A stretch of 64,000 nt of DNA from Rhodanobacter sp. C05 (GTDB lineage: Bacteria; Pseudomonadota; Gammaproteobacteria; Xanthomonadales; Rhodanobacteraceae): positions 1 through 64,000 of the forward strand of contig NZ_MUNQ01000009.1 of the NCBI RefSeq assembly GCF_002001165.1, written 5' to 3'. A model generated the notes under the pieces. That model searched no databases. It was not told the origin of the DNA and worked only from the letters and a program-made list of their open reading frames with translations. Made by a program: the position numbers and the translations under genes. Positions within the stretch are counted from its first letter, which is position 1, and the number at the start of each line of letters is the position of its first letter. Below, piece by piece: positions 54,956 through 64,000 of the stretch.

Positions 54956-55315
54956 CTATTGGATGGAGGAAGTCGCGTGCATGCAGTCCATGACCTGCTC
55001 GGAAAACCAGACGTCCTGTCCTGCATTCGAATGATACTTTGCGGTCGTGGTTGGGCCAGTCGCGACGATATCCACCAGCGCGACCATCGGGCCGTCCGCA
55101 CCATCCCTGAGCTGGATGCTGGTTCCCCCGAACATGGGTACGACGGCCATGTGAGCCGACCTTTTCGACCAGCTTCCAGAAACACAGGCGACAACCTCAT
55201 CCACGCTTCTGTCCGCGACGTAGTAACCGGACGGGGCTGAATCACGCAGGCTTTGTGCGTCCGTGCATGCGGAAAGGAGCCCAACGACAGCAATGCAGGC
55301 CAGGTATCGTTTCAT
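54956..55315 (-). CDS. Small lipoprotein (119 aa)
   Basis: MKRYLACIAVVGLLSAC is a classical lipoprotein signal with lipidated Cys17. The mature domain carries two further Cys (VACVSGSW, VMDCMH) likely in a disulfide, and a GYYVADRSVDEVVACV...TSIQLRDG pattern seen in many ~120-residue Xanthomonadales/Burkholderiales lipoproteins of unknown role. The start at 55315 is clear from the signal; the open frame upstream is spurious. Confidence 0.8.
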   Translation of the reverse strand: MKRYLACIAVVGLLSACTDAQSLRDSAPSGYYVADRSVDEVVACVSGSWSKRSAHMAVVPMFGGTSIQLRDGADGPMVALVDIVATGPTTTAKYHSNAGQDVWFSEQVMDCMHATSSIQ

Positions 55316-55483
55316 GATCAATTGTGTCCGTGGGTTTTCGTGTTGTGCCAGACCATCGTCAGTGTATCCGGCTTCCGCTTTCGATTGAGACCGGATAGCC
55401 AGGTGACTGCCACCATCCTGCACATCTCAGTTTGAACAAACCGGGCGAAACCCGCACTGCCATCCTCGCCACGCAGTGGAGCC

Positions 55484-56749
55484 TCAGCCACCTGTGCATG
55501 CCTTGGCGCGCTTGAGCAGAAGTTCACGCTCCCGCGCATTCTGCGTGAGTGAAGCCGCCCGCTCGAATTCCGGACGGGCTTCGGCGACACGATCCAGCTT
55601 GACCAGCAAATCGCCGCGCACGGTCGGCAACAGATGGTAGTTCGCCAGTGCCGGTTCGTCGGTCAGCGCATCGACAAGTTCGAGGCCGGCGAGCGGTCCG
55701 GATGCCATGCTCACGGCTACCGCGCGATTCAACTCGACGACCGGTGACGGCATGACCCGCGCGAGCATGGCGTACAGAGCCGCGATGCGCGGCCAGTCGG
55801 TCTCTTCGGCAGTGAGTGCTCGCGCATGGCAGGCGGCGATCGCGGCCTGCAGTGCATACGGGCCATCGGTCCCACCCAGCTTTTCCACGTGATCGAGCGC
55901 GATCAGGCCGCGGCGGATCAGCAACTGGTCCCAGCGTGCACGGTTCTGCTCGAGCAGCAGGATCGGTTCGCCGGCCGCACCGACGCGCGCGCGCGCGCGC
56001 GAAGCCTGGATTTCCATCAGCGCGAGCAGACCATGCACCTCGGGCTCGCGCGGCATCAAACCGACCAGCACGCGCCCCAGCCGCAAGGCTTCCTCGCACA
56101 GCGCCGGCCGCATCCAGTCATCGCCGGCAGTGGCCGCATAGCCTTCGTTGAAGACCAGATAGATCACCCCGAGCACCGACGACAGTCGCGCCGCGAGATC
56201 CTCGGCCCGCGGTACCTCGAACGGCACCTCAGCCTTGGCCAGGCTGCGCTTGGCACGCACGATGCGCTGCGCAATCGTCGGTTCAGGCACAAGGAACGCC
56301 CGCGCGATCTCCTCGGTGGTCAGGCCGCCGAGCAGGCGCAGGGTCAACGCGACCCGTGCCTCGACGGACAGCACCGGGTGACATGCGATGAACATCAGCC
56401 GCAGCAGATCATCGCCGATGGGATCATCGAGAGCCGCTTCAACCTCCGACACGGCATGCTCCTGCACGGCCTCAAGCTCGTGCATCAATTCCACATGCTT
56501 GCGCTCAAGCAGCTTGCTGCGGCGCAAGCGGTCGATGGCGCGGTGTTTCGCCGTGGTCATCAGCCATGCGCCGGGATTGTCCGGTACACCCGACGTCGGC
56601 CACTGCTCCAGCGCGATGACCAGCGCATCCTGTGCCAGCTCCTCGGCCAGACCCACGTCACGCAGCATGCGGGTCAGGCCGGCAATGAGTCGGGCCGATT
56701 CGATCCGCCAGACGGCGTCGATGGCGCGGTGGGTGTCGGTCGCGGTCAT
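55484..56749 (-). CDS. ECF sigma factor with C-terminal DUF6596-type domain (421 aa)
   Basis: RNA polymerase sigma factor of the large ECF type. Residues ~10-75 are region 2 (GLAEELAQDALVIALEQWP, NPGAWLMTTAKHRAIDRLRR); residues ~120-180 are region 4 (ALTLRLLGGLTTEEIARAFLVPEPTIAQRIVRAKRSL). The remaining ~240 residues are the helical extension (FNEGYAATAGDDWMRPALCEEALRLGRVLVGLMP) characteristic of this group, thought to act in place of an anti-sigma factor. The downstream YCII/VOC/SRPBCC-type genes on the same strand are its usual partners. A (CG)9 run lies in the coding sequence at 55984-56001. Confidence 0.93.
   Translation of the reverse strand: MTATDTHRAIDAVWRIESARLIAGLTRMLRDVGLAEELAQDALVIALEQWPTSGVPDNPGAWLMTTAKHRAIDRLRRSKLLERKHVELMHELEAVQEHAVSEVEAALDDPIGDDLLRLMFIACHPVLSVEARVALTLRLLGGLTTEEIARAFLVPEPTIAQRIVRAKRSLAKAEVPFEVPRAEDLAARLSSVLGVIYLVFNEGYAATAGDDWMRPALCEEALRLGRVLVGLMPREPEVHGLLALMEIQASRARARVGAAGEPILLLEQNRARWDQLLIRRGLIALDHVEKLGGTDGPYALQAAIAACHARALTAEETDWPRIAALYAMLARVMPSPVVELNRAVAVSMASGPLAGLELVDALTDEPALANYHLLPTVRGDLLVKLDRVAEARPEFERAASLTQNARERELLLKRAKACTGG
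55984..56001. repeat. (CG)9 dinucleotide run inside the sigma factor gene
   Basis: Eighteen alternating C/G bases encode SRARAR on the minus strand. Slippage by one unit would shift the frame of the sigma factor in its C-terminal domain. Confidence 0.85.
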
Positions 56750-56793
56750 GGCGACCGATCACACCATCTACCTCCCGTTGACGCAAGAGCGGA

Positions 56794-57321
56794 TCAGTTT
56801 TCCTCGGCCGCCGCCTTCAGGTTGGCAAGCCCGCGTTCGAAGTCGCCACCGACCAGCTTGTCCATGTCGAAGAACAGGTGCATGAGCTTCGCCAGATAAG
56901 CATTCGGGCCATGCATCGCCCAGGTGACCGTAGTCGAATCACCCTGCGGTACCAGCGTGAAATCGGCAATGTTGTGGGCTTCGAACGGCTTGATGAAATC
57001 CAGCTTGATCGTTGTCGCAGATGGCGACGCCGCCAGGATCTCCATGCGGCCCTGGCCGACCTTGCTGTTGCCCTGCCACGCGTAGACGGCACCCGGACCG
57101 CTTGCCGAACCGCTGTAGCTGCGCTTGAGCGCCGGATCGAGCTCCTCCCACGGCGACCAGACGATCCACCGCCTGAAGTCATTGATGAATGCGAGGATCT
57201 TCTCGGGCGGGGCCTTGATCGTCGCCGCGCGCTCCAGCCTGAATGAGCCAGGCCGCGTCGCTGCGAAGGCAAGCACTGCGACGATCAGGACGACAACTAC
57301 GATGAGGATGATCTTGAACAT
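56794..57321 (-). CDS. SRPBCC-family membrane-anchored protein (175 aa)
   Basis: N-terminal helix (IILIVVVVLIVAVLAFAAT) anchors a START/polyketide-cyclase-like domain: FRLERAATIKAPPEKILAFINDFRRWIVWSPWEELDPALKRSYSG is the hallmark beginning, with VTWAMHGPNAYLAKLMHLFFDMDKLVGGDFERGLANLKAAAE at the end. Binds a hydrophobic ligand; role unknown. Begins 72 bases upstream of the sigma factor gene on the same strand, suggesting one operon. Confidence 0.88.
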   Translation of the reverse strand: MFKIILIVVVVLIVAVLAFAATRPGSFRLERAATIKAPPEKILAFINDFRRWIVWSPWEELDPALKRSYSGSASGPGAVYAWQGNSKVGQGRMEILAASPSATTIKLDFIKPFEAHNIADFTLVPQGDSTTVTWAMHGPNAYLAKLMHLFFDMDKLVGGDFERGLANLKAAAEEN

Positions 57322-57393
57322 GAATCGCTCCGATTGGGGCGTTGAAGTGCGGCGGTGCCAACGACCGCCGGGGGTGGAAGCCTGAAGCAGCTG

Positions 57394-57807
57394 CTACGGC
57401 TCCTTCTCGCAATTGATCATCCACGGCACGCCGAACTGATCGACCAACATGCCGAAGCGCTCGGCCCAGAAGGTCTTCTCGTACGGCATCTGCACTGTGC
57501 CGTTTTCCTTCAGCGCGTTGAAGATGCGCTCCCCTTCCGCCTGGTCGTGAATCTGGATCGACACCGAGCAACCCTTGATGCCGTCGTAGGGACGATCGGG
57601 TGGGCAGTCGGAAGCCAGCAACACCTGGCCGCCGATTTCCAGCCGCACGTGGATGAGCCAGTCGCGGGTTGCCGCCGGCATGTTCTCGCAGTCAGGCGCT
57701 TCGCCAAAGCGCATCATCCTGGTGATCTTGCCGCGCAGGCATTGCTCGTAGAACTTGAATGCCGCTTCGGCCTTGCCATCGAAGATGAGGTAGTTGGTCA
57801 GTTGCAT
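57394..57807 (-). CDS. VOC-family / PhnB-like protein (137 aa)
   Basis: Glyoxalase-fold protein of the PhnB/3-demethylubiquinone-methyltransferase-like group: NYLIFDGKAEAAFKFYEQCLRGKITRMMRFGEAP, VRLEIGGQVLLASDCPP, GERIFNALKENGTVQMPYEKTFWAERFGMLVDQFGVPWMINCE. The ATG 57807 begins the canonical MQLTNYLIF; the open frame further upstream is noise. Typical companion of DUF6596 sigma factors. No enzymatic activity is established for this branch. Confidence 0.9.
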   Translation of the reverse strand: MQLTNYLIFDGKAEAAFKFYEQCLRGKITRMMRFGEAPDCENMPAATRDWLIHVRLEIGGQVLLASDCPPDRPYDGIKGCSVSIQIHDQAEGERIFNALKENGTVQMPYEKTFWAERFGMLVDQFGVPWMINCEKEP

Positions 57808-57853
57808 GGGAATGCTCCGTCGGTTTTCCGTCGAGGCCGAATCGGGATCCGGC

Positions 57854-58273
57854 TCAAGATTTGGCAGCGACCTGCGCCCGCAGCCGCTCTTCCTGCTCAC
57901 GCAGTTCGGGCGTCAACTCGGCGCCGAAATCCTCCGCCTCGAACACCTGGCGCAGCTCGATCTCGGTGCCGCCGTCGAATGGCGCACGCTTCAGCCATTC
58001 GATCGCCTCGTCCTTCGACTTCACCTGCCACAGCCAGAAACCGGCAACCAGCTCCTTGGCCTCGGCAAACGGCCCGTCGATCACCGTGCGCTGATGACCG
58101 GAGAACTTCACCCGCACGCCCTTCGAGCTGGGTTGCAGGCCTTCTCCCGCCAGCATGATGCCGGCCTTCACCAGTTCCTCGTTGTACCTGCCCATCTCGG
58201 TCAGCAGTTGCTCGCTCGGCATCACCCCGGCTTCCGAGTCCTTGTCCGCTTTCACTATCACCATGAATCGCAT
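57854..58273 (-). CDS. YCII/DGPF-domain protein (139 aa)
   Basis: MRFMVIVKADKDSEAGVMPSEQLLTEMGRYNEELVKAGIMLAGEGLQPSSKGVRVKFSG...VIDGPFAEAKELVAGFWLW is the full YCII-related DGPF signature (DGPFAEAKE). Small dimeric ferredoxin-like proteins encoded next to the large ECF sigma factors. Probably first gene of the four-gene minus-strand unit 58273-55484. Confidence 0.93.
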   Translation of the reverse strand: MRFMVIVKADKDSEAGVMPSEQLLTEMGRYNEELVKAGIMLAGEGLQPSSKGVRVKFSGHQRTVIDGPFAEAKELVAGFWLWQVKSKDEAIEWLKRAPFDGGTEIELRQVFEAEDFGAELTPELREQEERLRAQVAAKS

Positions 58274-58486
58274 CGTCGTGTCTCCTTGAAGTTCTGGATG
58301 GGAGTCTGGACCGGATTACCCGAAATCCCTGCTCTATCCATCCGACGAACGGGACATGGCCAAATCGACATGATCGGCGCATCTATCCATCGCAAACGCC
58401 GAGACGATGACCCTGCACACTCAACGCGACAATCCCCCCGCACTCGGAGACAATCGCCGGATGAGTGAATACGAGTACCGCCAGCC

Positions 58487-61400
58487 GTGAGCGCGCCCCA
58501 GCCATCGCCCGTGGCGGCCCCGATCGAACCCGGCCTGATGGTGCTCCACGGCAACCGGCTGGAGGATCTGCGCGACCTGCTCACCGCCTGGCTGGCCCGC
58601 GCGCCACTCAAGCCACTGGAAAACGAGCTGATGCTGGTGCAGAGCAACGGCATCGCACAGTGGCTGAAACTGGCGTTTGCACGCCCGGCCGAAGCCGGCG
58701 GGCTGGGCATCAGTGCCGCGATCGAGGTGCAGCTACCGGGACGTTTCTTGTGGGCGGCGTATCGCGCCGTATTGGGCCGGGACGCAGTGGCAGCGACCTC
58801 GCCGTTCGACAAGTCGCGACTGGCCTGGCGACTTCTTCGGCTGATTCCGCAACATCTGCACGAGGAGGATTTTGCGCCGCTGCGTGATTTCCTCGGCGAC
58901 GATCCTGACTGGCGCAAGCGCCATCAGCTGGCCCTGCGCGTGGCCGACCTGTTCGATCAATACCAGGTCTATCGCGCCGACTGGCTGGACGATTGGGAGC
59001 ATGGCCACGATGTGCTGCACGATGAATTGCGCGGCAGCCGCGCGCCGGTCAGCGATGAGCAGCGCTGGCAGCCACGGCTGTGGCGCCTGTTGCTGGATGA
59101 TGTCGGTGCTGCCCGGCGCGACCAGCACCGCGCCGGCGTGCATCGCGCGTTTCTCGCACGCGCAGCGGCGTTGAGCGAACGACCATCCACCCTGCCGCGA
59201 CGCATCGTGGTGTTCGGCATATCGTCGCTGCCACAGCAAACGCTGGAAGCGCTCACCGCGCTGGCGCGCTACTCGCAGGTGCTGCTGGTGGTCGCCAATC
59301 CGTGCCGGCATTACTGGGCCGACATCATCGAGGACCGCGAGCTGCTCAAGGCCAGCCGGCAGCGGCAAGTGGGCAAGCCCGGCCTGCCGCCCACGCCGCG
59401 CTACGAGGATCTGCACCTGCACGCCAACCCGCTGCTTGCCGCCTGGGGCAAGCAGGGGCGCGACTACATCCGCCTGCTCGATACCTTCGATCAGGCCGAC
59501 GACTATCGCCATCAATTCGCCGCGATCGGCCGCAGCATCGACCTGTTCCACGATGTCGGCGAGGACAGCCTGCTGCATCAGGTACAACAGGCCATCCTCG
59601 ACCTGCAGCCGCTGCCGGTCCAGCGCCGGCCATGGCGCGATACCGACGCTTCGCTGCGCTTCCACGTCACGCACAATCCGCAGCGCGAGGTGGAAGTGCT
59701 GCACGACCAGTTGCTGGCGATGTTCGAGCAGGCCGCGCGTGATGGCATACCGCTGGCGCCACGCGACGTGATCGTGATGGTGCCGGATATCCAGACCTAT
59801 GCGCCGCATGTGCAGGCGGTGTTCGGCCGGCTGCCCGCCGACGACCCGCGTCGCCTGCCGTACAGCGTGGCCGACCAGTCGTCACGTGCCAACGTGCCGC
59901 TCCTGGTGGCGCTTGAGCATCTGCTGGCGCTGCCCGAATCGCGCTTCACGGTCAGCGACATGCTCGACCTGCTCGATGTCCCCGCACTGCGCGCACGTTT
60001 CAACCTCGACGAAGGCGGGCTACCCACGCTGCGCCGCTGGATCGAGGATGTCGGCATCCGCTGGGGTCTGGACGCGGCACAGAAGGAGAGTCTCGAGCTG
60101 CCGGCGCTGGAACAGAACAGCTGGCGCTTCGGCCTGCGCCGGATGCTGCTCGGCTATGCGGTGGGCGACGGCGAATCGCTGGACGGGATTGCGCCCTACG
60201 CCGAAGTCGGCGGTCTCGATGCGGCCCTGCTGGGCCCGCTGAGCCTGCTGCTGGATCGGCTGGAGCACTACTGGCAGCTGCTGCGCACGACGGCCACGCC
60301 AGCGGCGTGGTGCGAACACCTGCGCGCACTGCTGGACGACTTCTTCGACAGCGGCGATGACGACGACAGCGTGCAACTGAGCCGACTGCACGATGCGCTT
60401 GACGCATGGCACGAGGCCTGTGCCGAAGCCGGCTTCGCCAGCTCGGTTCCGCTCACCATCGTGCGTGAGCACTGGCTGCAGGCAATCGACGAAAGCCGAC
60501 TGTCGCAACGCTTCATGGGCGGCGCCGTGAGCTTCGGTACGCTGATGCCGATGCGCGCCATTCCGTTCCGTGTGGTTTGCCTGCTCGGCATGAACGATGG
60601 CGATTACCCACGCCGGCAGACGCCGCTCGATTTCGACCTGATGACACAGACCGGTCACAGCCGCCCCGGCGACCGCTCGCGCCGCGAGGACGACCGTTAC
60701 CTGTTCCTCGAAGCCCTGCTATCCGCCCGCGATGCGTTGTACATCAGCTGGGTCGGCCGCAGCGCGCGCGACAACAGCACGCTGCCACCGTCGGTACTGG
60801 TCGGCCAGTTGCGTGACTATCTGGCCACCGGCTGGTGTCGCGATGGCACGCCATCCGATGACCATGAGGCCGGCGTGCAACTGCTGGCTGCACTCACCAC
60901 CGAGCACCCGCTGCAACCGTTTAGCCGCCGCTATTTCGGTGCCGACGATGATGCACGCCTGTTCACCTACGCCCACGAGTGGCAGCAAGCGCATCGCGTC
61001 GCACCTGAATCAGCAAATTCGTCGGCGCTCACTCCGTGGCAACCCGACAGCGCACTGAGCCTCGAGCAGTTGCAGCGCTTCCTGCGCAAGCCGGTGGCGT
61101 ACTTCTTCAACCAGCGGCTGAAGGTGTATTTCACCGAGGCGACCGACGACGTACTCGATGACGAACCGTTCGCGCTCGATGGCCTGGAGCGTTACGGCGC
61201 GACCCGCGCGGTGCTGCACGCGGCAATCGACCCGGCCGTCATCACTGACCCGGACAACGCCATCACCCACGCCACCCAGCGCCTGCATGACGAAGGCCTG
61301 CTGCCGCCCGGCGGTTTCGGTGCCGCACTGCAGGCGGAGATCGCCGAACAGGCGCATGCGCTCGCGCTCACCTGGCGCGATGCCTGCCTGCACTGGCCGT

Positions 61401-61981
61401 TGACGGACGACACGCACGAGCTGCGCTACACCAGCGATGGCTTGCTGGTCGAAGACTGGTTGATCGACCTGCGCCACGACGGTGCCGGCCATCTGCGGCG
61501 ACTCGAACTGCTCAGCGGCACGCTGCTGGCCAGGGATGGAACCCTGCGCCACGAAAAATTGCTACCGGCATGGATCATCCATCTGCTGGCGAACGCCTGC
61601 GGGCTGGCGATGCAGACCCAGGTGATCAGCGCCGATGTACAACCCACGCTGCGCGCACTGACACGTGAGGTCGCTGTCCAGCTGCTCGACCAGTTGCTGG
61701 CCGCCCTGCGTGCCGGCATGCAGTCGCCATTGCCGATTGCCCGCAAGACTGCGTATGCGTGGCTGCAGGCCGCCAGCTCCGACAAGAACGCCGCTGCTGC
61801 GGGAGCCCTCTGCTACGAAGGCAGCGCCTTCTCTCCGGTGCCGGGCGAGCGCATGGAAGATCCCTGTCTCACCCGCGCGTGGCCGGATTTTTCGGCGATG
61901 CATGCAGGCGGTTTCGAGCACTGGCTGCCGCTGTATCAGGCGCTGATCGACGCTGTATTGCCGAGGGAGGGCGCGGCATGA
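58487..61981 (+). CDS. recC: Exodeoxyribonuclease V subunit gamma (RecC), 1164 aa
   Basis: Chi-recognising subunit of RecBCD. LMVLHGNRLEDLRDLLTAWL is the canonical N-terminus, followed by LMLVQSNGIAQWLKLAFARP, LPGRFLWAAYRAVLG, and later MPMRAIPFRVVCLLGMNDGDYPRRQTPLDFDLM, the conserved MxxxRxIPFxVVxLLGMNDGxFPR block of RecC. Start assigned to GTG 58487; ATG 58541 is possible because similarity begins there. TGA overlaps the recB ATG. Confidence 0.93.
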   Translation: MSAPQPSPVAAPIEPGLMVLHGNRLEDLRDLLTAWLARAPLKPLENELMLVQSNGIAQWLKLAFARPAEAGGLGISAAIEVQLPGRFLWAAYRAVLGRDAVAATSPFDKSRLAWRLLRLIPQHLHEEDFAPLRDFLGDDPDWRKRHQLALRVADLFDQYQVYRADWLDDWEHGHDVLHDELRGSRAPVSDEQRWQPRLWRLLLDDVGAARRDQHRAGVHRAFLARAAALSERPSTLPRRIVVFGISSLPQQTLEALTALARYSQVLLVVANPCRHYWADIIEDRELLKASRQRQVGKPGLPPTPRYEDLHLHANPLLAAWGKQGRDYIRLLDTFDQADDYRHQFAAIGRSIDLFHDVGEDSLLHQVQQAILDLQPLPVQRRPWRDTDASLRFHVTHNPQREVEVLHDQLLAMFEQAARDGIPLAPRDVIVMVPDIQTYAPHVQAVFGRLPADDPRRLPYSVADQSSRANVPLLVALEHLLALPESRFTVSDMLDLLDVPALRARFNLDEGGLPTLRRWIEDVGIRWGLDAAQKESLELPALEQNSWRFGLRRMLLGYAVGDGESLDGIAPYAEVGGLDAALLGPLSLLLDRLEHYWQLLRTTATPAAWCEHLRALLDDFFDSGDDDDSVQLSRLHDALDAWHEACAEAGFASSVPLTIVREHWLQAIDESRLSQRFMGGAVSFGTLMPMRAIPFRVVCLLGMNDGDYPRRQTPLDFDLMTQTGHSRPGDRSRREDDRYLFLEALLSARDALYISWVGRSARDNSTLPPSVLVGQLRDYLATGWCRDGTPSDDHEAGVQLLAALTTEHPLQPFSRRYFGADDDARLFTYAHEWQQAHRVAPESANSSALTPWQPDSALSLEQLQRFLRKPVAYFFNQRLKVYFTEATDDVLDDEPFALDGLERYGATRAVLHAAIDPAVITDPDNAITHATQRLHDEGLLPPGGFGAALQAEIAEQAHALALTWRDACLHWPLTDDTHELRYTSDGLLVEDWLIDLRHDGAGHLRRLELLSGTLLARDGTLRHEKLLPAWIIHLLANACGLAMQTQVISADVQPTLRALTREVAVQLLDQLLAALRAGMQSPLPIARKTAYAWLQAASSDKNAAAAGALCYEGSAFSPVPGERMEDPCLTRAWPDFSAMHAGGFEHWLPLYQALIDAVLPREGAA

Positions 61982-64000
61982 ATCGCCCCGCCCCGCTCGA
62001 CCCGTTGCAATTGCCCTTGCACGGCACCCGATTGATCGAAGCCAGCGCCGGTACCGGCAAGACCTGGACGATCGCCGCGCTGTACCTTCGCCTGGTGCTC
62101 GGCCACGGCGAGAACGCCACCCCGCTGCTGCCGCCGCAGGTATTGGTGATGACCTTCACCAAGGCCGCCACCGCCGAATTACGCGAGCGCATCCGTACCC
62201 GCCTGGACAAGGCGGCAGCGGCGTTCCGCGGTCATGGCCCCGCCGACGATTTTCTTGCTGCCCTGGTCGCAGCCTATCCCGACTTGAATGCTCGCGCCCG
62301 CGCCGCGCGCCAACTGGAGCTGGCCGCGCAATGGATGGATGAGGCCGCCGTGCACACCATCCATGGCTGGTGCCAGCGCATGCTCAGCCAGCATGCGTTC
62401 GACAGCGGGCATGCGTTCGTGCAGAACGCCACCAGCGACGAAAGCGAGTTGCTGGCTGAGGCCGTACGCGACTACTGGCGCCGGCAATTCTTCACGCTCG
62501 ATCGCAATGATGCCGAACTGATCACGCGGCTGTGGGCGAACCCGCGCAAGTTGCAGCAGGATGTGCGCTCCCTGCTGCGCCAGCCACTGGAAAACCTGCG
62601 ATTGGATGGCCATACGCTGCCGGTCATCACGGATCTTCAGGCGACAATCGCAGCCACGCTGACACCCTTGCGCGAGGCTCGGCAACATGCCCGCGCGCTG
62701 TGGCTCGCCGATGCCGATGCGATCGCAGCGTTGCTCGACACTGCGATACAGGCGAAGGCGCTCAGCGGTGCCACCTACAAGCCGGCACACTTTCCCGATG
62801 ACATGATGGCGCTGCGTCAGTGGGCAGCCAGCGGCACCGCGTGCGACGAAAAGATCCTGCAACGCTATGCACAGCGCAAGCTCACCACCGCGACCAACAA
62901 GAACGGGATCACGCCGGAGCATCCTGCATTCACGGCAATTGATCGGCTGCTCGATGCGCAGCATGCCAGCGAGACACTCAAGCCGCTGATTCTCGCCCAT
63001 GCCGTGCCGTGGATCGCCGGCCAGCTGGAGGCCACCAAGCAGCGCCTGGCCCAGCTCGGTTTCGACGACATGCTCAAACGCCTCGACCAGGCCCTGCACG
63101 GCCGCCGTGGTGCCCAGCTGGCGCAGACTATCGCCAGCCAGTATCCGGTCGCGCTGATCGACGAATTCCAGGACACCGACCCGCTGCAGTGGCGCATCTT
63201 CCAGCGCATCTACGGCGAGCGGAGCGAGACCGGCCTGCTGCTGATCGGCGATCCCAAGCAGGCGATCTACGGCTTCCGTGGTGCCGACATCCACACCTAT
63301 CTGCGTGCGCGTGGCAGCGCCGTCCAGCCGACCTGGACACTCGACACCAATTACCGTTCCACCCAGTCGATGGTGGATGCAGTCAATCGTGTGTTCGGGT
63401 TTGCCGAGCAGCATCCGCAAGGCGCCTTCCTGTTCGGCAAGGGTAATCAGGGACTGCCATTCCTGCCGGTGCACGCGAAAGGCCGCAAGGAACACCTGCA
63501 GCTGCATGGCCAATCCATGCCTGCGCTGCGGCTGGCGGTGACACCGGACGCCACCCCGATCAGCAAGAGTGCCTATCGCAAGATGATGGCCGAACATGCC
63601 GCGGCGACCCTGGTGCAATGGCTCGACGCAGCCGGCCACGGCGACTGCGGTTTCGTGACCGCGGATGGCCTGTTCACCGCGCTGGTGCCCGGTGACATTG
63701 CGATCCTGGTGCGTACCGGCAGCGAGGCCAGCGAGATGCGCAATGCGCTGCAGTCACGCGGGCTGGCCAGCGTCTACCTGTCCGATCGCGACTCGGTCTA
63801 TGCCTCGCCCGAGGCACGCGACCTGCTGCTGTGGCTGCACGCCTGCGCCGAACCCGGCTCCGATCGCGCGATGCGCGCCGCGCTGGCCACGCCGACGCTG
63901 AGCCGGGACTATGCCGAGCTCGACCGGCTCAACCTGGACGAATCGTACTGGGAGCATTGCGGCGACCGCTTCCGTCAACTGCACGATGGCTGGCTGCGTC
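61978..64000 (+). CDS. recB: Exodeoxyribonuclease V subunit beta (RecB), partial
   Basis: Helicase-nuclease of RecBCD, cut by the window end after 674 codons. Walker A is EASAGTGKTW at residues ~21-30, followed by VLVMTFTKAATAELRERI, the Walker B region ALIDEFQDTDPLQWRIF and IGDPKQAIYGFRGADIHTYL. The ATGA overlap with recC indicates co-translation. The nuclease domain and recD should lie beyond the window. Confidence 0.95.
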   Translation, partial: MNRPAPLDPLQLPLHGTRLIEASAGTGKTWTIAALYLRLVLGHGENATPLLPPQVLVMTFTKAATAELRERIRTRLDKAAAAFRGHGPADDFLAALVAAYPDLNARARAARQLELAAQWMDEAAVHTIHGWCQRMLSQHAFDSGHAFVQNATSDESELLAEAVRDYWRRQFFTLDRNDAELITRLWANPRKLQQDVRSLLRQPLENLRLDGHTLPVITDLQATIAATLTPLREARQHARALWLADADAIAALLDTAIQAKALSGATYKPAHFPDDMMALRQWAASGTACDEKILQRYAQRKLTTATNKNGITPEHPAFTAIDRLLDAQHASETLKPLILAHAVPWIAGQLEATKQRLAQLGFDDMLKRLDQALHGRRGAQLAQTIASQYPVALIDEFQDTDPLQWRIFQRIYGERSETGLLLIGDPKQAIYGFRGADIHTYLRARGSAVQPTWTLDTNYRSTQSMVDAVNRVFGFAEQHPQGAFLFGKGNQGLPFLPVHAKGRKEHLQLHGQSMPALRLAVTPDATPISKSAYRKMMAEHAAATLVQWLDAAGHGDCGFVTADGLFTALVPGDIAILVRTGSEASEMRNALQSRGLASVYLSDRDSVYASPEARDLLLWLHACAEPGSDRAMRAALATPTLSRDYAELDRLNLDESYWEHCGDRFRQLHDGWLR

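Overview
The window is a GC-rich chromosomal segment of a gammaproteobacterium of the order Xanthomonadales, most likely Rhodanobacteraceae (Rhodanobacter/Dyella-like). The grounds are the Xanthomonas-type integron attC sites, a metH split into two genes behind an ArsR-methyltransferase gene, the ~1640-residue NAD-glutamate dehydrogenase, and the general gene content. The assignment is inferred from recognised families; no database was searched.

Bases ~184-8493 are the cassette array of a sedentary chromosomal integron. It has 21 complete, nearly identical attC sites of 56-57 bp plus one half-site, giving 22 cassettes, all read on the minus strand. Eighteen carry a small ORF: membrane proteins, lipoproteins, an HdeA-like protein and several immunity-like proteins. 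Four have no convincing gene, and two of those are 91% identical copies. The attI edge lies at 8487-8493, and just beyond it on the plus strand is the first ~40 codons of a dead integron integrase (8653-8776) with TAG in place of a conserved Trp codon. The array therefore appears stranded without its own recombinase. At the left edge an attC is cut and replaced by unassigned sequence.

Bases 9-24 kb hold ordinary chromosomal genes: a small membrane protein, a secreted S9 peptidase, a secreted alpha/beta hydrolase coupled to a sterol-desaturase-family enzyme, an exported Gly/Ser-rich protein divergent from an OmpR/EnvZ-like two-component pair, a second secreted hydrolase, a membrane diguanylate cyclase, and a minus-strand run (glutaryl-CoA-type dehydrogenase, GNAT, nucleotidyltransferase-like, GST, fused alpha/beta 2-oxoacid dehydrogenase E1). 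Bases 24.5-29 kb hold a DMT transporter and a three-gene module of unknown function (PAS/LuxR-like regulator, 83-residue protein, 444-residue helical protein). Bases 29-36 kb hold a 5'-nucleotidase, NAD kinase and the giant NAD-glutamate dehydrogenase. Bases 36.5-41 kb encode an RND efflux adaptor and pump ending at a 19-bp-stem terminator.

Bases 41-48 kb contain an acyl-CoA dehydrogenase and a methionine module: ArsR-SAM methyltransferase, then homocysteine-binding MetH with a His-rich insertion, then the pterin/cobalamin/activation part of MetH. A LAB_N membrane protein follows. A tRNA-Val(CAC) gene at 48095 is followed by two further 126-bp-spaced copies of its 3' half, each with a hairpin. 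Bases 48.6-58.3 kb hold a GNAT-like protein, two more cyclic-di-GMP enzymes, a lipoprotein, and an ECF sigma factor with SRPBCC, VOC and YCII-family partners. The window ends in recC and the first two thirds of recB, overlapping by ATGA.
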